A DNA stretch of 11,455 nucleotides, taken from Frankiales bacterium. GTDB taxonomy: Bacteria; Actinomycetota; Actinomycetes; Mycobacteriales; SCTD01. The notes beneath the pieces are model-generated. The model ran no database searches. It had not been told where the DNA came from and saw only the letters and a program-made list of their open reading frames with translations. Location: the NCBI GenBank assembly GCA_004299215.1, contig SCTD01000062.1, positions 1 through 11,455 of the forward strand, in the 5' to 3' direction. Positions within the stretch are counted from its first letter, which is position 1. The number at the start of each line of letters is the position of its first letter. The translations under genes were made by a program, and so were the position numbers. This document shows, one piece after another, positions 1 to 6,210 of this stretch.

Positions 1-1
1 C

Positions 2-481
2 CAGCAGCGCGGCGGCGACCGTGAGCAGCACCGGCTCGCCGCCGCGCTGCTGGTCGTCGTGCTCTACCGGAAAGGTCACCGCCGGCTGGCCGCCTTCGTG
101 CTGGTCGCCCGGGTCGGTGCGATGCTGCTGTCGACCGGGCTCAAGCTCGCCGTCGACCGGACCCGGCCGGTCTTCGACGAGCCGGTGGCCACCGCGTTCG
201 GCGCGTCCTTCCCGAGTGGTCACGCCCTCGGCGCGGCCGCGTTCTACGCCACCCTCGCCGTGCTCCTGCTGCCCAGGCGACCGCCGCTGGCCGTCGCCGC
301 CGTCACCGCCGTGTCCGTCGCCGCCAGCCGGGTGCTGCTCGGCGTGCACTTCCCCAGCGACGTGACCGCCGGTCTGCTGATCGGCTGGGGATGGGTCGCC
401 CTCTGCACCGCCGTCTTCGCGGTCTGGCGGCGCGAGGAGGGCGCGCGCGGCGACGTGGCGCGCGAGGGGGTGGAGCCGTGA
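2..481 (+). CDS. PAP2-family membrane phosphatase (5' end missing)
   Basis: The frame is open from the left edge, so the true start lies outside the window; 159 codons plus stop are visible. All three motifs of the PAP2 (type 2 phosphatidic acid phosphatase) superfamily are present: KLAVDRTRP (K-x6-RP), FPSGH (PSGH), and SRVLLGVHFPSD (SR-x5-H-x3-D), which carries the catalytic and phosphate-binding residues. Hydrophobic stretches before and between the motifs (LAAALLVVVLY, ALGAAAFYATLAVLLL, LAVAAVTAVSVAA, AGLLIGWGWVALCTAVFAV) fit an integral membrane enzyme acting on lipid phosphates or undecaprenyl diphosphate; the substrate cannot be told from sequence. A charged tail ends the protein. The stop overlaps the GTG of the next gene (GTGA), so the two are probably translated together. 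The family is certain; the missing N-terminus probably holds one or more further membrane segments. Confidence 0.9.
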   Translation, partial: QQRGGDREQHRLAAALLVVVLYRKGHRRLAAFVLVARVGAMLLSTGLKLAVDRTRPVFDEPVATAFGASFPSGHALGAAAFYATLAVLLLPRRPPLAVAAVTAVSVAASRVLLGVHFPSDVTAGLLIGWGWVALCTAVFAVWRREEGARGDVAREGVEP

Positions 482-1518
482 GCCGGGACCCCGCCGGCGA
501 CCTGCGCAGCATCGCCTTCTGCCTGGAGCGCGCGCTCGAGCCGTCCTACCGGGTCAGGGCCTTCCGCACCGCGGCCGCCGTCGTCGACGGCGCCGACGCG
601 GAGGACCTGAGGCACCGCGCCCAGCACGGCACGCTCACCGAGCTCAAGGGCATCGGCAAGGTCACCGCCACCGTCATCACCGAGTCCCTCGCCGGTGAGG
701 AGCCGGTCTACCTCCGCCGCGTGCAGACCCTCGGCGACACCCCCGTCAGCGCGGGGGCGGCGCTGCTCCGAGCGGCTCTCAAGGGTGACCTGCACACCCA
801 CTCCGACTGGTCCGACGGCGGCTCGCCGATCGAGGAGATGGCCCTGGCCGCCCGGGCGATCGGCCACGACTACGTCGTGCTCACCGACCACTCACCCCGG
901 CTGACCGTCGCCAACGGCCTCAGCCCCGAGCGGCTCCGCAGGCAGCTCGACGTCGTGGCCGGGATCAACGAGCGGCTGCACCCGTTCCGGATCCTCACCG
1001 GCATCGAGTGCGACATCCTCGACGACGGCTCCCTCGACCAGGAGCCCGAGCTGCTGGCGGAGCTCGACGTCGTCGTCGCGAGCGTCCACTCCGCGCTCCG
1101 CATGCCGGCCGACGAGATGACCCCTCGCATGGTGGCCGCGATCAGCAACCCGCACACCGACGTGCTCGGCCACTGCACGGGCCGCTACGTCGCCGGTCAC
1201 GGCCGTGGCGGCAAAGGGCGGCCGGAGAGCGAGTTCGACGCCGAGATCGTCTTCGCCGCCTGCGCGCGGTTCGACGTGGCGGTCGAGGTCAACAGCCGGC
1301 CCGAGCGGCAGGACCCGCCCAAGCGGCTGCTGCGCCTGGCGGTCGAAGCCGGCTGCATGGTCGCCATCGACACCGACGCCCACGCGCCGGGACAGCTCGA
1401 CTGGCAGCACCTGGGCTGCGAGCGCGCCTACCTGTGCGGGGTGACCGCGGACCGCGTCGTCAACGCCTGGGGCGTCGACGAGCTGCTCAGCTGGACGGGT
1501 CGCGCTGGGCGGGGATGA
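478..1518 (+). CDS. HHH + PHP-domain phosphoesterase, PolX C-terminal-like
   Basis: Predicted 346-aa soluble protein. Residues about 52-71 (LTELKGIGKVTATVITESL) form a helix-hairpin-helix DNA-binding motif. From residue 103 a PHP domain follows, with metal-binding residues of the PolX type visible in order: H106-T-H108, E177 (GIECDI), H204 (ASVHS), H232 (LGHCTGR) and D300/H302 (DTDAH). PHP domains are metal-dependent phosphoesterases; in bacterial PolX this domain is a 3'-5' exonuclease or phosphatase that follows an HHH and a polymerase core. Here the nucleotidyltransferase core is absent, so the protein should hydrolyse a phosphoester rather than polymerise. A DNA or nucleotide substrate is inference from the HHH; a histidinol-phosphatase-like role is less likely. 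The GTG start at 478 is preceded by a G-rich Shine-Dalgarno-like tract (gaggggg/ggag) and overlaps the PAP2 stop. The 3' end overlaps the convergent gene by 32 nt. Confidence 0.87.
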   Translation: MSRDPAGDLRSIAFCLERALEPSYRVRAFRTAAAVVDGADAEDLRHRAQHGTLTELKGIGKVTATVITESLAGEEPVYLRRVQTLGDTPVSAGAALLRAALKGDLHTHSDWSDGGSPIEEMALAARAIGHDYVVLTDHSPRLTVANGLSPERLRRQLDVVAGINERLHPFRILTGIECDILDDGSLDQEPELLAELDVVVASVHSALRMPADEMTPRMVAAISNPHTDVLGHCTGRYVAGHGRGGKGRPESEFDAEIVFAACARFDVAVEVNSRPERQDPPKRLLRLAVEAGCMVAIDTDAHAPGQLDWQHLGCERAYLCGVTADRVVNAWGVDELLSWTGRAGRG

Positions 1519-2320
1519 GCGCGAGCACCGGGTCCGCCAGCAGGCCGGTGCAGGAGTCCGGCACGGCGTCCGCGACCAGCAGGGCGCACGCCGCGTCGAG
1601 GCACAGCTCGAGCACCCGCTGCCCGTCGCGGTCCTGCATCGGGCTGGTGCGGCAGGTCGGGCAGGGGCGCAGCAGACCCTCGGTGCCGGTGCGCCGGACG
1701 AGCGCCCAGATCCGGCGCCGGCTGGTCAGCACGGCGGCGTGGAAGGCGGTCGCGGCCGCTGACGCCCGGTCGGCCTCGGCGACGAACGACCGGTCCACGA
1801 GCGCGTCGAACAGCGCCTGGCCGTCCTCGTCGTGGCAGCGCGCGGACAGCGTCGGCAGCATGGAGAGCAGTGCCTTCACCGCGTCCGCGCGCGGACCGAG
1901 GTCCGGCTCGTCGACGGTCGGCGTCGCGAAGACCGAGCGCCAGGGCCGCAGCAGCGAGGCGTGCTCGGCCTTGGTCAGGGCAGGGCGGGCGTACGCCGCG
2001 GCGATCGCGTCGCGCACCGCCTTGAGGGCGCGGATCGTCACGGCGGAGTCGACGACGACGTAGTCGGCCTCGCCCACGATGTCGTCGGCGAAGAGCGCGC
2101 TCAGCGCGTCGAACGCGGCGAGCACCTCGACCACCAGCGGGCTCTCGGGGGACAGCGCGCGGTCCCGGGCCTCGGACAGCGCCGGGCTGTTCACCCACGC
2201 GTCGGCCAGCGCCACGACGTGGTCGTCGTTGATGTGGGCGAGCTGCGCGAGCACCCCGAGCACCTCGGCGAGGTTCGGGTGCTCCTCGAGCCGGCTCACC
2301 GTGACCGCCTGCCTGCCCAT
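1487..2320 (-). CDS. Hypothetical protein with C-terminal four-cysteine cluster
   Basis: I do not recognise this 277-aa protein. It lacks a signal peptide and obvious membrane segments and reads as mostly alpha-helical and acidic over residues 1-200. Near the C-terminus, C220-x2-C223 and C240-x4-C245 (CPTC...CLDAAC) resemble a zinc-ribbon or treble-clef knuckle, so metal binding is a reasonable inference. A short hydrophobic, Pro-rich tail follows. The ATG at 2320 is chosen because GGGAG lies about 8 nt upstream; the frame stays open to an upstream ATG at 2425, but that extension (35 residues) is Arg/Gly-rich and has no better ribosome site. The gene follows the DUF2795 gene by 120 nt on the same strand, so it may belong to the aceE transcript or have its own promoter. 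Its 3' end overlaps the convergent PHP gene. The base pattern and third-position GC support real coding. Confidence 0.75.
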   Translation of the reverse strand: MGRQAVTVSRLEEHPNLAEVLGVLAQLAHINDDHVVALADAWVNSPALSEARDRALSPESPLVVEVLAAFDALSALFADDIVGEADYVVVDSAVTIRALKAVRDAIAAAYARPALTKAEHASLLRPWRSVFATPTVDEPDLGPRADAVKALLSMLPTLSARCHDEDGQALFDALVDRSFVAEADRASAAATAFHAAVLTSRRRIWALVRRTGTEGLLRPCPTCRTSPMQDRDGQRVLELCLDAACALLVADAVPDSCTGLLADPVLALIPAQRDPSS

Positions 2321-2440
2321 GTGTCGCGCTCCCGTCGCCGTCTCTCCTAGGAGTGTGCGGCACTTCAGGGCACGAACTGGAGCGAAGACACGCGGAAGGA
2401 CCCCGGAATCCCCCGAAAGGGTCATCCGGTGATGGTCACG

Positions 2441-2848
2441 TCAGAAGCGATGCGACTCCGCGACGCCGCCGGCGACGGCGATCCACAGCTGCTGGAGGTT
2501 CTCGAACGACGCCCCGCCGGGCAGCGCGCGCAGGCTGCCCAGGATCGCGTCCGGCGCGGAGTTCTCCGCCGCGACGGCGACCAGCTGCTCGGCGGTGGCC
2601 GGCCAGACCCGCCCGAGGTAGCCGGCCAGCTCGCTGCGCCGCTCCAGGTCCTCGGCTGTCATGCCCGCCGGCACCCCGCCCGCCAGGGTGGCGTTGGGGG
2701 CCAGGTCGACGTCCGGCTGGTCCTCTCCGGAGGGCTCGGGGGAGTTCCAGTCCTCCCTGTTGTCCCGCCCGGCGCGGACGAGGCCGGAGACCTCGGCGTC
2801 CAGGGCGTCGTCCATCCGGGCGCTGTGCTTGTCGCTTCCTCGCTGCAT
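2441..2848 (-). CDS. DUF2795 domain protein
   Basis: Predicted 135-aa soluble protein. Residues about 72-130 (RSELAGYLGRVWPATAEQLV... LRALPGGASFENLQQLWIAV) match the DUF2795 pattern: an ELA-YL start, then a small helical module ending in a LP-x3-F-N-x2-LW segment. The N-terminal 65 residues are polar, low in hydrophobics and probably disordered. DUF2795 proteins are common in actinobacteria and have no established biochemical role; the fold resembles small helical modules, but any DNA-binding idea is inference. The gene starts 29 nt after the aceE stop on the same strand, so it is probably cotranscribed with aceE. The ATG at 2848 has only a weak ribosome site (GGTGG); an internal ATG at 2815 (residue 12) is an alternative start. 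Confidence 0.82.
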   Translation of the reverse strand: MQRGSDKHSARMDDALDAEVSGLVRAGRDNREDWNSPEPSGEDQPDVDLAPNATLAGGVPAGMTAEDLERRSELAGYLGRVWPATAEQLVAVAAENSAPDAILGSLRALPGGASFENLQQLWIAVAGGVAESHRF

Positions 2849-2877
2849 GGAGCCACCGATACCCGGACGGACCGGGA

Positions 2878-5604
2878 CTACTCCGCTCCGCCCTCGGTCG
2901 TGTCCTTCCCGGGAGGCAGGTGCACGGTGCGCAGGTCGTACTTCTCGATCGCACGGGCCGGGGCGTCGGCTGCGGTCTCACCGCGCCGAGCCAGCTCCGA
3001 GAGCACCGCCACCGCGATCGACTCGGGGTCGATGTGGAAGTGCCGGCGCAGCGACGCGCGGGTGTCCGACCGGCCGAAGCCGTCGGTGCCGAGGGAGGTC
3101 CAGTCGCCCGGCACCCAGCGGCTGATGCCGTCGGGGACCGCGCGCATGAAGTCGCTGACCGCCACGACGGGCCCGGTGGTCGCCATCAGCGCCTGCGTGA
3201 TGAAGGGGGTACGGGGAGCGTCCGGGTGCAGCAGGTTGTGCTGCTCGCACTCGACCGCGTCGCGGCGCAGCTCGTTCCAGGACGTGACGCTCCAGACGTC
3301 GGCGGCGACGCCCCAGTCCTCGCGCAGCAGCCGCTGCGCGTCCTGCGCCAGCCGGACCGTGACGCCGCTCGCGAGCACCTGCGCCCGCGGGCCCTCGCCG
3401 TCGGCAGGCGAGCACCGGTAGAGCCCGCGCAGCACGCCCTCTCGCAGCCGCGGCACGTCCGGCAGGACCGGCTGCGGGTAGGGCTCGTTGTAGACGGTGA
3501 GGTAGTAGAAGACGTCCTCGGGATCCTCGCCGTACATCCGGCGCAGGCCCTCCTCGACGATGAACGCGACCTCGTAGGAGAACGCCGGGTCGTAGGCGAT
3601 GCAGGCCGGGTTGGTGGAGGCGAGGAGCAGGCTGTGCCCGTCCTGGTGCTGCAGGCCCTCGCCGTTCAGCGTCGTGCGGCCGGCGGTCGCGCCGAGCAGG
3701 AAGCCGCGGCCGAGCTGGTCGGCGAACGCCCACATCTGGTCGCCGGTCCGCTGGAAGCCGAACATCGAGTAGAAGACGTAGACCGGGATCATCGGCTCGC
3801 CGTGCGTGGCGTACGAGGTGCCCGCGGCGGTGACGGATGCCATCGAGCCGGCCTCGGTGATGCCCTCGTGCAGGATCTGCCCCTGCTCGCTCTCCTTGTA
3901 GGACAGCAGCAGCTCGCGGTCGACGGCGTCGTACGTCTGCCCCATCGGCGAGTAGATCTTGGCGCTGGGGAACATCGCGTCGATGCCGAAGGTGCGCGCC
4001 TCGTCGGGGATGATCGGCACGATCCGCGCGCCGATCTGCTTGTCCTTCACCAGGTCCTTGAGCAGCCGGACGAAGGCCATGGTCGTCGCCACCGCCTGCT
4101 TGCCCGAGCCCTTCTTCAGCTCGTCGTACATCTCCGGGCCGGGCAGCTGCAGCGCCTTCGCGCGCACGACTCGGCGCGGGATCGAGCCACCCAGCTCCGC
4201 CCGGCGTGCCTTCATGTACTGGATCTCGTCGGAGTCCTCGCCGGGGTGGAAGTACGGCGGGAGCTCGCCCTCCAGCGCGCTGTCCGGGATCTCGAGGTAG
4301 AGCCGGTCGCGCAGCGCCTTGAGGTCGCTCTTGGTGAGCTTCTTCATCTGGTGCGTGGCGTTGCGCCCCTCGAAGCCCTCACCGAGGGTCCAGCCCTTGA
4401 TCGTGTGCGCCAGGATCACCGTCGGCTGTCCGACGTGCTTGGTCGCGGAGTCGAAGGCGGCGTAGACCTTGCGGTAGTCGTGGCCTCCGCGCGGCAGGCC
4501 GCGGATCTGGTCGTCCGTCAGGTGCTCGACCATCTTGAGCAGCCGCGGGTCGGAGCCGAAGAAGTTCTGCCGCGTGTAGGCGCCGCTCTCGACGGAGTAG
4601 GTCTGGAACTGCCCGTCCGGCGTGGTGTTCATGGCGTTGACGAGCAGCCCGTCGACGTCCTTCGCGATCAGGTCGTCCCACTGGCGACCCCACACGACCT
4701 TGATGACGTTCCAGCCGGCACCCCGGAAGTAGGACTCGAGCTCCTGCATGATCTTGCCGTTGCCGCGGACCGGTCCGTCGAGCCGCTGCAGGTTGCAGTT
4801 CACGACGAAGACGAGGTTGTCGAGCTCCTCGCGCGCGGCGACGCCGATCGCGCCGAGCGACTCCGGCTCGTCCATCTCGCCGTCACCGGTGAAGCACCAC
4901 ACCCGGCTCTGCGAGGTGTCCTTGATGCCGCGGTCGTGCAGGTAGCGGTTGAAGCGCGCCTGGTAGATCGCCGCGATCGGCCCGAGGCCCATCGACACCG
5001 TCGGGAACTCCCAGAAGTCCGGCATCAGCCGCGGGTGCGGGTAGCTCGGCAGGCTCTCCCGGCGGGACTCCTGCCGGAAGCCGTCCAGGTGCTCCTGGGT
5101 CAGCCGGCCCTCGAGGAAGGCGCGGGCGTAGATGCCGGGGGAGGCGTGGCCCTGGAAGTAGATCTGGTCGCCGGACCCGTCCGGGCCGTCCTTGCCGCGG
5201 AAGAAGTGGTTGAAGCCGACCTCGTAGAGGCTGGCGGCGCTGGCGTAGGTCGCGATGTGGCCGCCCACCCCGATCTCCGGCCGGTTCGCGCGGCTGACCG
5301 TGATGGCCGCGTTCCAGCGGATGTAGGCGCGGATCCGCCGCTCGAGGTGCTCGTCGCCGGGGAACTCCGGCTCGCGCTCCGGCGGGATCGTGTTGATGAA
5401 GTCGGTGCTGCGCAGGGCCGGCACGCCGACGGCCTTCTCGCGGGCCCGCTCCAGCAGCTTGAGCATCAGGAAGCGAGCCCGCCCGCGGCCGGCGTTGTCG
5501 AGCACGGCGTCGAGCGAGTCGATCCACTCGGCGGTCTCCGCCGGATCGACGTCCGGCAGCTGGGTGGGCAGGCCGTCGCTGATGACGCTGAACCGCTCGG
5601 TCAC
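2878..5604 (-). CDS. aceE: Pyruvate dehydrogenase E1 component, homodimeric type
   Basis: AceE decarboxylates pyruvate with thiamine diphosphate (ThDP) and passes the acetyl group to the lipoyl domain of E2, making acetyl-CoA in the cytoplasm. At 908 aa it has the usual full length of the single-chain E1. Visible hallmarks: active-site histidines in GVGGH (H116), QGH (H153), GGHDYRK (H375) and LQHQDGH (H653); the ThDP/Mg motif beginning G240-D-G-E-M-D and ending N269-C-N271; and long family-typical blocks such as PSYPHPRLMPDFWEF and FYSMFGFQRTGDQ. I chose the GTG at 5604 because GGGAG lies just upstream and the N-terminus then matches the length of Streptomyces-like AceE before the GLP-Q-PD-DP segment. 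An ATG at 5640 (12 residues longer, behind AGGGGG) is a real alternative. No E2 or E3 gene is present in the window. It is divergent from yjbQ and leads the DUF2795 gene. Confidence 0.97.
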   Translation of the reverse strand: MTERFSVISDGLPTQLPDVDPAETAEWIDSLDAVLDNAGRGRARFLMLKLLERAREKAVGVPALRSTDFINTIPPEREPEFPGDEHLERRIRAYIRWNAAITVSRANRPEIGVGGHIATYASAASLYEVGFNHFFRGKDGPDGSGDQIYFQGHASPGIYARAFLEGRLTQEHLDGFRQESRRESLPSYPHPRLMPDFWEFPTVSMGLGPIAAIYQARFNRYLHDRGIKDTSQSRVWCFTGDGEMDEPESLGAIGVAAREELDNLVFVVNCNLQRLDGPVRGNGKIMQELESYFRGAGWNVIKVVWGRQWDDLIAKDVDGLLVNAMNTTPDGQFQTYSVESGAYTRQNFFGSDPRLLKMVEHLTDDQIRGLPRGGHDYRKVYAAFDSATKHVGQPTVILAHTIKGWTLGEGFEGRNATHQMKKLTKSDLKALRDRLYLEIPDSALEGELPPYFHPGEDSDEIQYMKARRAELGGSIPRRVVRAKALQLPGPEMYDELKKGSGKQAVATTMAFVRLLKDLVKDKQIGARIVPIIPDEARTFGIDAMFPSAKIYSPMGQTYDAVDRELLLSYKESEQGQILHEGITEAGSMASVTAAGTSYATHGEPMIPVYVFYSMFGFQRTGDQMWAFADQLGRGFLLGATAGRTTLNGEGLQHQDGHSLLLASTNPACIAYDPAFSYEVAFIVEEGLRRMYGEDPEDVFYYLTVYNEPYPQPVLPDVPRLREGVLRGLYRCSPADGEGPRAQVLASGVTVRLAQDAQRLLREDWGVAADVWSVTSWNELRRDAVECEQHNLLHPDAPRTPFITQALMATTGPVVAVSDFMRAVPDGISRWVPGDWTSLGTDGFGRSDTRASLRRHFHIDPESIAVAVLSELARRGETAADAPARAIEKYDLRTVHLPPGKDTTEGGAE

Positions 5605-5630
5605 GCTTCTCCCGGGGTCGATGAAGGGGA

Positions 5631-5649
5631 CTGCCCCCATCCTGCCCCC
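5631..5649. promoter_or_regulatory. Direct repeat in the aceE-yjbQ divergent region
   Basis: Two copies of CTGCCCCC lie at 5631-5638 and 5642-5649, spaced 11 bp start to start, about one helical turn. On the aceE strand they read GGGGGCAG twice, just upstream of the preferred aceE GTG. This spacing would suit a regulator binding one face of the DNA, but the repeat also contains the alternative aceE ATG and its G-rich ribosome site, so it could be coding or translational sequence. No known operator is recognised. Confidence 0.3.
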
Positions 5650-5659
5650 TACCACCGGG

Positions 5660-5666
5660 TAACCAT
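5660..5666 (+). promoter_or_regulatory. Possible -10 element for a leaderless yjbQ transcript
   Basis: TAACCAT ends 6-7 nt before the yjbQ ATG at 5673, the spacing expected when transcription starts at the start codon itself. No clear Shine-Dalgarno sequence precedes that ATG, which fits a leaderless message, a common arrangement in actinobacteria. I see no convincing -35 hexamer 16-18 bp upstream, so this is only a candidate. Confidence 0.3.
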
Positions 5667-5672
5667 CTGGAC

Positions 5673-6089
5673 ATGGAGACGACGGTGCTGACGGTGCGCA
5701 CGGGCGGACGCGAGGTGGTCCACGACCTGACACGCGAGTGCACCGCGTTCGTACGAGGACGCGGCGGTCCCTCATGCAATGGGCTGCTGCACGTCTTCGT
5801 GCCGCACGCGACCGCCGGGGTGGCGGTCCTCGAGCTCGGCGCCGGATCGGACGACGACCTGCTCGCCGCGCTCCGCGACCTGCTGCCCGCCGACGACCGC
5901 TGGCGGCACCGGCACGGCTCGCCCGGGCACGGCCGGTCGCACGTGCTGCCCGCGCTGGTGCCGCCCTACGCGACGGTGCCGGTCGTCGACGGCGAGCTGG
6001 CCCTGGGCACCTGGCAGAGCATCGCGCTGGTCGACCTCAACGTCGACAACGAGACGCGCTCCGTACGCCTGTCCTTCCTGCCGGGCTGA
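5673..6089 (+). CDS. yjbQ: YjbQ family protein (UPF0047), thiamine-phosphate synthase-like
   Basis: Predicted 138-aa cytoplasmic protein, the usual size for the family. Family landmarks: NGLLHVFVPHATAGVAVLE (residues 36-54, with conserved H45 and E54), the acidic run D60-D62, HRHGSPGHGRSH (79-90), and the highly typical DGELALGTWQSIALVDLN (106-123). YjbQ homologues have been shown to have secondary thiamine-phosphate synthase activity and can replace ThiE in some settings, but the physiological role is unsettled. It forms a small trimer in known structures. The gene is divergent from aceE, whose product needs thiamine diphosphate; a cofactor-supply link is inference. It stands alone on its strand and is followed by a strong hairpin. 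The ATG is well placed for the family N-terminus (METTVLTV...), with no obvious ribosome site. Confidence 0.93.
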   Translation: METTVLTVRTGGREVVHDLTRECTAFVRGRGGPSCNGLLHVFVPHATAGVAVLELGAGSDDDLLAALRDLLPADDRWRHRHGSPGHGRSHVLPALVPPYATVPVVDGELALGTWQSIALVDLNVDNETRSVRLSFLPG

Positions 6090-6130
6090 TCCCGGCCGCC
6101 GCGCCCCACAGGCCGCCCGCCACACGCTGT

Positions 6131-6170
6131 GGGTGATTTCCCCAGCATCAGGGTGCTGGGGAGATCACCC
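6131..6170. terminator. 17-bp stem hairpin, probable two-way terminator
   Basis: Left arm 6131-6147 (gggtgatttccccagca) pairs with right arm 6154-6170 (tgctggggagatcaccc) with a single G-T type mismatch and a 6-nt loop. It sits 41 nt after the yjbQ stop and 40 nt beyond the convergent GGDEF-EAL gene's stop, so it can serve both transcripts. There is no U-tract on either side, as is common for high-GC actinobacterial terminators. Confidence 0.8.
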
Positions 6171-6210
6171 GAAGCGGCAGCGCGAGGGGCGGCGGACCAG
6201 ACGTGAGACG

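Noticed and set aside
2344..2353. Perfect palindrome CTCCTAGGAG upstream of the four-cysteine gene
   Set aside because: Ten bases is short, and it contains a Shine-Dalgarno-like AGGAG too far from the start to matter. I cannot tell it from chance.
2862..2876. Small hairpin CCCGG-ACGGA-CCGGG between the aceE stop and the DUF2795 start
   Set aside because: A 5-bp stem is common in such GC-rich DNA and has no U-tract; too weak to call a terminator.
2353..5691. A 1112-codon open frame on the plus strand opposite aceE
   Set aside because: The minus strand encodes a full, unmistakable AceE. The opposite frame is Arg/Gly/Val-rich without any domain, and stays open because GC-rich codons rarely give stops on the other strand.
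5605..5775. AceE start at the far upstream ATG (5775)
   Set aside because: It would overlap yjbQ by about 100 nt and add an Arg/Pro/Cys-rich segment without similarity to AceE N-termini.
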